A stretch of DNA of 64,000 nucleotides from positions 4,216,001 through 4,280,000 of the forward strand of contig NZ_CP043839.1 in assembly GCF_032878955.1 (NCBI RefSeq). The letters are read 5' to 3'. Below are positions 1-7,911 of the stretch, one piece after another. The first letter of the stretch is position 1, and every line of letters begins with the position of its first letter. A program made the translations under genes and the position numbers. The notes under the pieces were generated by a model. It worked only from the letters and a program-made list of their open reading frames with translations, had not been told where the DNA came from and did no database searches. The stretch is from Butyricimonas paravirosa. GTDB taxonomy: Bacteria; Bacteroidota; Bacteroidia; Bacteroidales; Marinifilaceae.

Positions 1-1
1 G

Positions 2-877
2 TTTTACAAGCTTGCCGTGGATAACTGCGAACAATTGCAAAAAGAGGGTGATAAGGCAAGTTTAGCCATCGCGATGAGAGGTTATCCCTCGTATTTGTCT
101 AATTATGCAACAGCTTGTTACGAGGCGGGTTTACATTCAGAGGCGTTAGCGACTATGGAAAAAATGCCTCCCCATAGACGTGATAAATCTTACGCTTTGT
201 TAATGGCAGAAGCCGGACGACCGTTGGAATCATTTTTGTGTTTGGCGGATATGATCAAAGCGGGGCAGGCAGACGAAGAAGTGAATCATAAAATAGAGGA
301 ACTTTATATACAACTAAACGGTAGTGGGAAAGGATGTGATACTTATATCGGAGGATTGCGGAAAGCTCGTGCTGATCAACGAAACGAGGAAATTATTAAG
401 AGTATGATTTCCCGGTCTGCTCCGGATTTCACATTGCCTGATGCGGAGGGAAAGGTTGTAAAACTTGCAGACTTGCGTGGAAAAGTTGTCGTGTTGGATT
501 TTTGGGCTACTTGGTGCGGCCCGTGTAAGCGTTCGTTCCCGGCGATGCAAAAGACCGTAGAGAAATATCGTGATGATCCGAATGTGGTATTTTTGTTCAT
601 CCACACGTGGGAAAAAGAGAACAATGCGACTGAAGAGGCCGTGAAATATTTGAAAGATAACGATTACTCGTTTCGTTTGTTGATGGATTTAAAAGACCCG
701 AAAACAAAAGCAAATGAAGTCGTGAAGAGTTATGGCGTAACCGGGATTCCTTCAAAATTTGTGATCGATCCACAAGGACAAATCCGGTTTCACGTGACTG
801 GGGCTGCAGGGAGTGATGATGAGATCGTGGCCGAATTATCTCAAATGATAGAGATGGCACGTGAAAAAAAGAATTAA
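2..877 (+). CDS. TlpA-like thiol-disulfide oxidoreductase, 5' truncated by the window
   Basis: The reading frame is open to the left edge, so the N-terminus is missing. The first possible start inside the window is a GTG at 17, but in-frame codons precede it. About 291 residues are visible. The first half is helical and repeat-like, without a recognised domain. The C-terminal part, from about residue 135, is a thioredoxin fold of the AhpC/TSA-TlpA type with the redox motif WCGPC at about 171-175 and the downstream Gly-Ile-Pro of the cis-proline loop. Proteins of this class reduce or oxidise thiols in the bacterial periplasm. It lies 27 bases before another TlpA-like gene on the same strand, so the two probably share an operon. 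Exact substrate unknown. Confidence 0.85.
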   Translation, partial: FYKLAVDNCEQLQKEGDKASLAIAMRGYPSYLSNYATACYEAGLHSEALATMEKMPPHRRDKSYALLMAEAGRPLESFLCLADMIKAGQADEEVNHKIEELYIQLNGSGKGCDTYIGGLRKARADQRNEEIIKSMISRSAPDFTLPDAEGKVVKLADLRGKVVVLDFWATWCGPCKRSFPAMQKTVEKYRDDPNVVFLFIHTWEKENNATEEAVKYLKDNDYSFRLLMDLKDPKTKANEVVKSYGVTGIPSKFVIDPQGQIRFHVTGAAGSDDEIVAELSQMIEMAREKKN

Positions 878-904
878 AAGAAATAGTGCTTTAAAATATT
901 AGGT

Positions 905-2110
905 ATGAAATATTTGCATTTTAAGTATATTAATATATCTGTTGTTCTTATCCTGTTATTTATTGGAGGAGGATGTGAGACATCTGACGGCTATAAAATC
1001 ACCGGAATGCTCTATGGTTTTGCCGACAATACGAAAGTTAGCCTGACATTGGCAGCCACGCATCAAGATGAGAAAAAGGAAATGGAAACAACTGTACAGG
1101 ATGGGAAATTCACATTTGTAGGAAAATTGGTGGAACCTCGTTATTATATGTTGACAATCGAAGAACCGACAGGAGTACGGGGTACTTACGGGTTTATGCT
1201 GGAAAATAGTGATATTACTTTTTCTGCGGTGAGAGGGGAACAACAAGAAGGAAGGCCATACGTGGAACTGAAAGATGTTCAATTGAAAGGCTCTGTGACG
1301 GATCAAATCTTCAGAGAGAAGATGGCTTTTCGTGAAAAGTTAGATCAAATGTTTGTCGATTATCGGGAGGCACATGCAGGGACGATAAAGAAACTATCGG
1401 AATTAAGGAAAAATGGAGATCGAAAAGTGATAACTGATTTTATGCAGACAGATGATTATAAGAATCTGGTGAAAGCTGAAAGAGAGGCTTTCCAAACGCT
1501 CGAAAAAGTCATTCATGATAGCGTGGTTGCAAACGGAGATTCATTTTGGGGACCTCTTTTGTTGCTGAATAACAGGGCTTATTTCTCGTCAAATGATACA
1601 GAAGCTAAGGAACTATTCAATGGTTTTTCGGAAGAGGCGAAGAATAGTTTTTACGGTCAAGCTTTGAAGAAACAAATATTTCCCAAGACTTTGAAAGGAA
1701 AGTCAGTTCCGGAATTTTCTTTACCTGATCGGAATGAAAAGGTATATTCAATGAAAGAATTGAGTAAGGGAAAGAAATGCGTATTGATTGATTTTTGGGC
1801 TTCGTGGTGTGGACCTTGTCGTAAGTCGATTCCATTCTTGAAGAAAATGTATCAGGACCTTGTTGATCAAGGATTGGAGATAATCAGTATTTCAATCGAT
1901 AAGAGTAATGCTGATTGGTTGAAAGCTCTTGACGAAGAACAATTACCTTGGCCTTGTTTAATTGATACGGAAAATGTTTTTGCAGAAAAGTTTGACGGTA
2001 GGGCGATCCCGATGTTTATTTTGGTGGATGGAAATGGTATTGTCGTTGAAGATAATCTTCGTGATCAGGCTTTAAAAAATAAAATTGAAGAGTTGATTCG
2101 GAATAAATAA
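905..2110 (+). CDS. TlpA-family lipoprotein with N-terminal DUF4369-like domain
   Basis: 401 residues. The N-terminus is a lipoprotein signal: hydrophobic stretch, then a lipobox-like IGGGC with Cys at about residue 24. Residues about 30-120 form a beta-rich region resembling DUF4369, which commonly precedes thioredoxin domains in Bacteroidota. A helical linker follows, then a TlpA/AhpC-type thioredoxin domain from about 265 with WCGPC at 301-305 and a cis-proline region AIPMF near 362. It is predicted to be membrane-anchored and to act on periplasmic or surface disulfides. It sits between two other thiol-related genes with gaps of 27 and 9 bases, consistent with co-transcription. The lipidation site and domain assignment come from motif reading only. 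Confidence 0.85.
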   Translation: MKYLHFKYINISVVLILLFIGGGCETSDGYKITGMLYGFADNTKVSLTLAATHQDEKKEMETTVQDGKFTFVGKLVEPRYYMLTIEEPTGVRGTYGFMLENSDITFSAVRGEQQEGRPYVELKDVQLKGSVTDQIFREKMAFREKLDQMFVDYREAHAGTIKKLSELRKNGDRKVITDFMQTDDYKNLVKAEREAFQTLEKVIHDSVVANGDSFWGPLLLLNNRAYFSSNDTEAKELFNGFSEEAKNSFYGQALKKQIFPKTLKGKSVPEFSLPDRNEKVYSMKELSKGKKCVLIDFWASWCGPCRKSIPFLKKMYQDLVDQGLEIISISIDKSNADWLKALDEEQLPWPCLIDTENVFAEKFDGRAIPMFILVDGNGIVVEDNLRDQALKNKIEELIRNK

Positions 2111-2119
2111 AATTCGGAT

Positions 2120-3949
2120 ATGAAAATAATTCTATTAGGCTTGTTATTTCTGTTATGTTTTGATTTGCAGGCAGGGATAAGGAAAAGTAAACTGAAAGTG
2201 CTTTATGTTGGAGGATCTTCGGACGTGTATGCTAATATAAACAGAGGCAAGGTGGATTCTGCATTATTGTTGGAAGGAGCTAAAAAACGGACTGTGGCCT
2301 TCGAAAAACTGCTGAAACAATATTTTAAATATGTGACGGCTATTGATGCGAAAGACTACCAGCCAGTGTTGTCTGAGGATTACGATGTAACCGTGATGGA
2401 CGGATTACCTCAACCGATAGTTCCTCCGACTACGCAAGAAGATCCCTTTGGACGGTTTTACGGGGAGAAAAGAGAAGGATATTTACCACAGGATTTTGAT
2501 CGACCCATGTTGTTGATTGCAGAATTGAGTAGTTTAATTGGTACTCGTCTTGGGTTGAAAACGGACTGGTGCTGTCTGTGCTTGGATGCTGATGCTCATC
2601 ATATACGTACAGAACATCCTATGTTTAAAGGACCATTCCCCGTTAAAATGAGTATGGTAATGAAACCTACACCGGAAAGTGCTAAATCTATTGCGAAATC
2701 CGAAGGAGAGGTCGTGCCTGATTCCATTTTGATGTGGCGAGTGCAAAAAGAAGGATATACAACGAAAGCCATACGCCCGGGGATGATCTCCAAGTCTGCC
2801 GGTTTTCTGGATTCTCCTGATGTAGAATTTATTTCAGGTGGCGTGTCTGCAAAGGGCTTGGAGGAAGTGGCCATCGGACGACATGGGAATTTCTTACATT
2901 GGGGATTTTCAGCCTCACCTGAAGAGATGACGGAGGAGGCAAAATCAGTATTTGCCAATGCGATTGTCTATATTTCCCAATTTGCAGGGCAGACCCCGAT
3001 AGCTAGGAAGTTTAATCCGTTTATCGTGACCGGGGAACACTTAAAATCAACGATTTTACGGGCTACTCGTGCTGCGTACGAAGAGCGGGTTTCTACATTA
3101 AAAAGGATCGGGAAAGAAGAATCGACTTATGGAGAGTATTTAAAGAGTATGTTCCCGGAATTGTATTTTTCATTTGGTACGGATGAAAAAGCGTACAAGG
3201 ATTATTATATGAATAATGCCGGTTATTTTATGCCTCGACCGGGCCGGGTCTCTTTTCTTTTGGATGAGGATGCAAGAAGTCTGGGTATCTCTAATCATGA
3301 CATTCGTCTTTTAGATGAGGCGATCCGTTTGTTGGAAGAGGGAACAGACGTGGCGAAAGGACACCGTTTGTTAGAAAGATACACGCTTTGTCGTTTCGAG
3401 ACTCCGGCAGAATGGCGTACTTGGTTTGAAACAAATAAATCTCGCTTATTTTTCACGGAATCCGGAGGATGGTTCTTTTTAGTAAACACCCGGGATAAAA
3501 ATGTGCCGGGAAACGATTATCGTGTTTTGTGTACGGAATCAATTAAAGAACCAATCGAGAAAAAAACGTTGAAAGAAGAGGAAACGGATGAAAAGGAACC
3601 TGTAAAAGTACAGGCTTTTACAAAGAAAATGTCGAATGGGAATCGATTGATTACAATTCGGATGAAAATCCATCCGGGGTATCGAATTTATACCCAAGTG
3701 GATAAAAGTGCTCCCTATCTTCCCACGACAATAACTTTTGTTTTACCGAAAGGAGTTGAAAAGGTGGGAGAGTTAAAGCAGCCTTCAGGACGGGCGTATA
3801 ATAGTGCCGGAACCGTTATTGTGGAAGAAGAGGCGATATTTACTCAAGAAGTTCGAGGAACGGGGAACGTGACTTGTGTCATTGAATACCAAAGTTGTAA
3901 TGATCAAATGTGTATGCCGCCTGCAGAGCTAAGTTTAATTGTAAAATAA
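2120..3949 (+). CDS. Secreted protein with GATase-like N-terminal region and DsbD-alpha-like C-terminal domain
   Basis: 609 residues with a short signal peptide (about 1-18). The N-terminal third begins with a beta strand and a glycine-rich turn (VLYVGGSSD) and resembles class I glutamine-amidotransferase/ThuA-like folds. A cysteine-rich DWCCLCLD motif near 154 is unusual. The last ~100 residues match the N-terminal domain of DsbD (disulfide corrector type): an immunoglobulin-like region with the paired cysteines in CNDQMCMPP near the end. In DsbD this domain passes electrons to periplasmic partners. Together with the two upstream thioredoxin proteins this suggests an exported redox relay. 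The N-terminal fold is a guess; the C-terminal domain is well supported by its motif. Confidence 0.7.
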   Translation: MKIILLGLLFLLCFDLQAGIRKSKLKVLYVGGSSDVYANINRGKVDSALLLEGAKKRTVAFEKLLKQYFKYVTAIDAKDYQPVLSEDYDVTVMDGLPQPIVPPTTQEDPFGRFYGEKREGYLPQDFDRPMLLIAELSSLIGTRLGLKTDWCCLCLDADAHHIRTEHPMFKGPFPVKMSMVMKPTPESAKSIAKSEGEVVPDSILMWRVQKEGYTTKAIRPGMISKSAGFLDSPDVEFISGGVSAKGLEEVAIGRHGNFLHWGFSASPEEMTEEAKSVFANAIVYISQFAGQTPIARKFNPFIVTGEHLKSTILRATRAAYEERVSTLKRIGKEESTYGEYLKSMFPELYFSFGTDEKAYKDYYMNNAGYFMPRPGRVSFLLDEDARSLGISNHDIRLLDEAIRLLEEGTDVAKGHRLLERYTLCRFETPAEWRTWFETNKSRLFFTESGGWFFLVNTRDKNVPGNDYRVLCTESIKEPIEKKTLKEEETDEKEPVKVQAFTKKMSNGNRLITIRMKIHPGYRIYTQVDKSAPYLPTTITFVLPKGVEKVGELKQPSGRAYNSAGTVIVEEEAIFTQEVRGTGNVTCVIEYQSCNDQMCMPPAELSLIVK

Positions 3950-4025
3950 ATAAATCTATTTGTTCTACTCCTCCCATCCGAGATTGATCGAATGGGAGGT
4001 AATTCTTTTAGTCGATATAGAGAAG

Positions 4026-5573
4026 TTATTCCACAATCCACCTCTCAATATTCCGAGTATTATTATCAAAGTTAATCCCGATTTTGAACAACTGTCGGGA
4101 ATCCGCTTCAAATGGTCGGGCGTAATGTTTCGCTTCGATTTGTTGTAAGGCTTCTTCGGCAGAACCTTCCAGTTTGAATTCCATCACGTAGATGTAACGG
4201 TCGGTTTGCAGTACGAGATCCACCCGGCCCTCGGATGTGTGATATTCCGCTTTCACGTAGAAACCTACAAGACGAAAAACAATAAAAAGTACGTTTTGAT
4301 AGTGTACTTCCAAATCCCGGATCAACTCGTAAGGTGTATCAGCAAAGAAACTTTGCAGGCGACGTAGGAAGGCATCCGGTTGGCCGGATTCAATCTCTCG
4401 TGTGAATTGTTGTATCTCGAACGGGGATTCCACTTTGTTCACGTTCGTGTAGAAGGGCATTAGGAATTTGATAAATCCTTCCTCGACTTCTCGGTTCGGA
4501 AATCCTAAAATATAATTCTCGAATCGGGGATCGTAATCCTTAATCGTGAGATACCCGCTTTGATAAATCACGGGGATAGGACTTTCATCGGCATAAATGC
4601 TGTTGAGTACCTCGGAATTCGTCTCTTCATGAGACATCTGTTCGAGGTTATAATGATTTTGTTTCAATAATTCGACCAAGTAGGTGGGAGTACCTGTTTC
4701 GAACCAGTAACTACCGAATTCCTGTTTGGCAAAAGTGTTTAACACGCTGAACGGGTTGTAGATCCCTTCGCTGTTTTGACGGAAATGATAGCCGTCGTAT
4801 GCCTCTTTTAATCGGGTGCAGGTTTCCTCGTAAGTCATATCCTGTGCCGTGGCTAATCTCCGTAAATCATCTTCAAAATAGCGATGAATCTCTTCTTCTG
4901 TCATTCCGCATAGAGAAACGTATTGTTTATCCATGGAAATATCGTTCAAGTTATTGAGATCGCTGAACACGCTGACCTTCCCGAACTTGGTAACCCCGGT
5001 CAGTAAGGCAAATTTAATATCCCCGTCCATGGTTTTCAAGGCACCGTAGAATGGTTTCAACGTGTTTCGGAATTCCCGTTGTAACTCTTCATTATTGATT
5101 GCTTGCAACATGGGTTTATCATATTCGTCAACAAGGATCACCACCCGTTGCCCGGTTAATTCATGAGCCCGGCGGATAATTCCGGCAAAACGCAGGGAGA
5201 AAGAGGCTTCTGACGGCTCGTCCCCGTAGATTTTTTCCCAACGGGTTAAAGCGTTGTTAAGAATATTTCCTAAGCTTTCGATCGAGTCATATTTTTCGAT
5301 GTTCAAGTCGAGGTGTAGAATGGGATGTTGTAACCACTCTTTCTCTAGTTCTTCCATGGCAAGGCCTTGGAAAAGTTCTCGCTTGCCTTGGAAATACGCT
5401 TCGAGCGTTGAAATGAGCAAGCTCTTCCCGAAACGGCGGGGACGGTTAAGGAAATAGTAACGTCCTCTCTTGGCTAATTGGTAGATCAGCGCTGTCTTGT
5501 CAACGTAAAGATACCCGTCTTTCCGAAGACTTTCAAAATTTTGAATACCGATAGGATACAGTTTCTCGCTCAT
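4026..5573 (-). CDS. AAA-ATPase-like protein with C-terminal PD-(D/E)XK nuclease domain
   Basis: 515 residues. The N-terminal AAA-ATPase-like domain has a P-loop variant RRFGKS at about 46-51 and a Walker B-type VDEYDKP near 147. The C-terminal ~120 residues carry a PD-(D/E)XK nuclease signature: Asp in GRVDLVLQ (about 452) followed by EFKLEG (about 466). This two-domain family is very frequent in gut Bacteroidales and often multicopy, and its role is unsettled (mobile-element-linked or defence-like). A paralogue of near-identical architecture lies at 35936-37504. It is transcribed away from the DUF4494 gene. The start ATG is at 5573; no signal peptide is seen. Confidence 0.85.
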   Translation of the reverse strand: MSEKLYPIGIQNFESLRKDGYLYVDKTALIYQLAKRGRYYFLNRPRRFGKSLLISTLEAYFQGKRELFQGLAMEELEKEWLQHPILHLDLNIEKYDSIESLGNILNNALTRWEKIYGDEPSEASFSLRFAGIIRRAHELTGQRVVILVDEYDKPMLQAINNEELQREFRNTLKPFYGALKTMDGDIKFALLTGVTKFGKVSVFSDLNNLNDISMDKQYVSLCGMTEEEIHRYFEDDLRRLATAQDMTYEETCTRLKEAYDGYHFRQNSEGIYNPFSVLNTFAKQEFGSYWFETGTPTYLVELLKQNHYNLEQMSHEETNSEVLNSIYADESPIPVIYQSGYLTIKDYDPRFENYILGFPNREVEEGFIKFLMPFYTNVNKVESPFEIQQFTREIESGQPDAFLRRLQSFFADTPYELIRDLEVHYQNVLFIVFRLVGFYVKAEYHTSEGRVDLVLQTDRYIYVMEFKLEGSAEEALQQIEAKHYARPFEADSRQLFKIGINFDNNTRNIERWIVE

Positions 5574-5729
5574 GATTTCTCTTGCTAGTGAATTCTTCTA
5601 AGACAAACTTAGCTAAAAACAATGATTCGTACGTGTTGTATGCGGAATATTTTTGTGACCCGTGGAATAATTTTGGGGAGATTATTTTACTTTTGCTGTA
5701 GAATTAAACACATAAAAAATAGAGAAGAA

Positions 5730-6242
5730 ATGACAGCAAATTGGTTTGAAGCGAAGGTAAAATACGTGAAAGTGGGCGAGGATGGAAAAGAGAAGAAGAT
5801 GTCCGAGTTGTATTTGTTAGATGCTATGTCCTACACGGAGGCGGAGAGCCGGATCACGGAAAATCTGCGGGAGATGATTCAGGGAGATTTTTATATCGTG
5901 GGGTTGAAGAAATCGAACATCACGGAGTTGGTGGAGTCGAATGACGGGAATGACGATAAATGGTTCAAGGCGAAAGTGGCGATTATTGATGCGGACCAGA
6001 TCAGTGGTAAGGAGAAAAAATCTCACCAGTATTATTTGGTGGCGGCAGCGGATATTGAGAAAGCATTGGCTAATTTGCAGAAGAGTTTGTCAACCTACGT
6101 GGTACCTTTCGAGATCAGTTCTCTGACCGATACGAATATCATGGACGTGTTCCCTTATTTCTCGGATGATGCGAATCAAGAAATCCCATCCAATCTGAAA
6201 CCGCTGGGTGATTTTGAACATGAGGCAGAGATAGACGCTTAG
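5730..6242 (+). CDS. DUF4494 domain-containing protein
   Basis: 170 residues from the ATG at 5730, which follows an A-rich stretch AGAGAAGA suited to initiation. A longer in-frame extension to 5622 exists but lacks family similarity. The protein begins NWFEAKVKYVKV, and a second WFKAKV copy at about residue 72 suggests an internal repeat of the DUF4494 unit. DUF4494 proteins are small, cytosolic, Bacteroidota-specific and of unknown function. No catalytic motif is visible. The gene is head-to-head with the AAA-nuclease gene and is followed by an inverted-repeat element at 6264-6578. Confidence 0.85.
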   Translation: MTANWFEAKVKYVKVGEDGKEKKMSELYLLDAMSYTEAESRITENLREMIQGDFYIVGLKKSNITELVESNDGNDDKWFKAKVAIIDADQISGKEKKSHQYYLVAAADIEKALANLQKSLSTYVVPFEISSLTDTNIMDVFPYFSDDANQEIPSNLKPLGDFEHEAEIDA

Positions 6243-6263
6243 TGTAAAATATATTGAAATAAT

Positions 6264-6578
6264 GGGGCTGTACCAAAAGTCAATTTTATTTCAAGAAACT
6301 CCTCCGTCACTTCGTGCCACCTCTTTCTTCCCCTGCCCGAGGGGAAGTACCCCGAAGGGGTGATGGGGAGGGAGAACAGAGGAGGAGCTGGTGATTCACT
6401 CCGAAGATGGGGAGTGTTTCAACTCTCCCTCTGTTTATAGAGGGAAATCGGCGAGTAAGCGAGAACAGACAGGGAGTTTACTCGTTGTCTGTCGAGCGAG
6501 AGCCGATTCGAGACTGCTTGCAGGCTCAATACCCCGAAGGGGGGAGGGAGTTTGAAGAATGACTTTTTGTACAGCTCC
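6264..6578. repeat. MITE-like element with 19-bp imperfect terminal inverted repeats
   Basis: The left end GGGGCTGTACCAAAAGTCA (6264-6282) matches the reverse complement of the right end (6560-6578), GGAGCTGTACAAAAAGTCA, at all but two or three positions. The ~315-bp interior has no open frame and is rich in short hairpins, for example CCCCTGCCCGAGGGG and CCCCGAAGGGG. It fills the gap between two convergent genes and ends just before the stop of the regulator gene at 6583. It is probably a non-autonomous transposon remnant. No target duplication is obvious. Confidence 0.65.
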
Positions 6579-6582
6579 ATCA

Positions 6583-7560
6583 TTATTTTAACACCTCGTC
6601 GATAATCCGGTATTGCGTGTTGAAAAACAACCGTCTCTCGATGCGTCCGCTCCTAGAAAGAAGGGTGGAAATATGGCATAAGGAATTGATCCATTCTTTT
6701 ATTTTATTAAAATTGTCTTCCGAATCCTGTATCATCGAAAAGCTGAAATTAGTTTGGAACAAGGCGAGATGCCTGTTGCCGGAAAAGAAGTAACTGCTGG
6801 AAAAACCCACATTGATTGAGGATACGAGAAAATCTGTTTCGGGTGGAAAGGGAATGCTAGGAGTACGTGTTCCGTTTAGTGTCTTTTCTAATTGCGACAA
6901 TATAAGTTTGAGTTCATTTTTGATGTCCTCTTTTTCCTGTTCGGAAATAATATGCGTTTTGTAGAAATTACTTATTTCTTTAGATAATGCCCAAATCAGC
7001 GAGCTATCCCAAATATAAAAAACGTGCAGAAAGTTATAAATGTCATTGTATTTTTCACTGATAGCTGATAACCTGGGAGGAAGTTTCCACTGGGAAAAAT
7101 TGTTATACTCGTCGGATTGTACGAAATAGTACCCCCATTTAAAGAACATGAACTTCATTATAAGCGGGGAATGTACGAAAAATTCCAAGGGTAGCGAGTG
7201 GTAAACGTTTCCGCTGGTACCGGGTTCATCTTGGTTAATCTCCTCGATTTGTTTAAAATTAAGATCTATCATATCGCATAAAGCATCAATGGAGTGAAAC
7301 TTTAACGGGGTTTCCAGTATGAATGGGAGCCATTGAATATCTTCTTCTTGGTATAAAAGACTATCGAGAGAGATGTTTAAAATCTTGGCAAGTATGCCCA
7401 TTTCCCGGATGGAGAAGTTGACTTTACCTGCCATTCTCCGGTAAACTGACTCTTTTTCCAGTTTCAGAATGTCTGATACCTGATTAATAAGTTCGGCTCT
7501 CTTGGAATTTCTTTTGTGTAGTTCCTCGATGAATTTATCATGAAGATCTTTTTTTCTCAT
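6583..7560 (-). CDS. Probable helix-turn-helix transcriptional regulator of the fimbrial locus
   Basis: 325 residues. Residues about 15-70 read as a helix-turn-helix of the Cro/C1 type (VSDILKLEKESVYRRMAGKVNFSIREMGILAKIL), with the expected small residues and spacing. The remaining ~250 residues are helical without recognised motifs. It is transcribed divergently from the fimbrillin operon, with 351 bases between. That arrangement suggests it controls the operon. The adjacent palindrome at 7698-7716 is a candidate binding site. Its ligand or signal is unknown, and the regulatory link is inferred from position only. Confidence 0.65.
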   Translation of the reverse strand: MRKKDLHDKFIEELHKRNSKRAELINQVSDILKLEKESVYRRMAGKVNFSIREMGILAKILNISLDSLLYQEEDIQWLPFILETPLKFHSIDALCDMIDLNFKQIEEINQDEPGTSGNVYHSLPLEFFVHSPLIMKFMFFKWGYYFVQSDEYNNFSQWKLPPRLSAISEKYNDIYNFLHVFYIWDSSLIWALSKEISNFYKTHIISEQEKEDIKNELKLILSQLEKTLNGTRTPSIPFPPETDFLVSSINVGFSSSYFFSGNRHLALFQTNFSFSMIQDSEDNFNKIKEWINSLCHISTLLSRSGRIERRLFFNTQYRIIDEVLK

Positions 7561-7911
7561 GTTTGTTCTATTTAGTCATATACTTGATACTGGTAATTGT
7601 GGAACAATAATCAAATATAAACATAAATCCAGAGGAATTTTTAAAATATTACGTTAAAATGCGGGCTGTTTTAAGAATAGATGCTTTGCCTTGAATGATT
7701 CTCCGTTTCGGAGAATGTCAAGAATATAAATCCTCTAAGATGGAGGAAATACAATGTTTACCTCTATTTATTGTATGGATAAAATCAAAAATGATGGGGA
7801 TGTCGCAAAAATGTATGATCATATCCGGGAGAATGGACTAAAGTTGTCTTTTTCAAGCAATACCGATGGTCTACTTTTGTATTTAGAATATAATATTATA
7901 AAAGTAAGCAG
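7561..7911. promoter_or_regulatory. Divergent intergenic control region of the fimbrial locus
   Basis: This 351-base AT-rich gap separates the regulator from the fimbrillin operon. On the minus strand, TATATTTG (complement of 7612-7619) fits the Bacteroidota -7 consensus TAnnTTTG and could serve the regulator. On the plus strand, TACTTTTG at 7872-7879 fits the same consensus about 33 bases before the fimbrillin start. Neither has a well-spaced -33 TTTG. A perfect inverted repeat lies at 7698-7716. Confidence 0.45.
7698..7716. promoter_or_regulatory. Palindromic candidate operator
   Basis: ATTCTCCG-TTT-CGGAGAAT is a perfect 8-bp inverted repeat with a 3-base centre. It lies about midway between the divergent regulator and the fimbrillin operon. 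It could be a dimeric regulator site or a small RNA hairpin. There is no T-run after it, so a terminator is unlikely. Confidence 0.45.
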
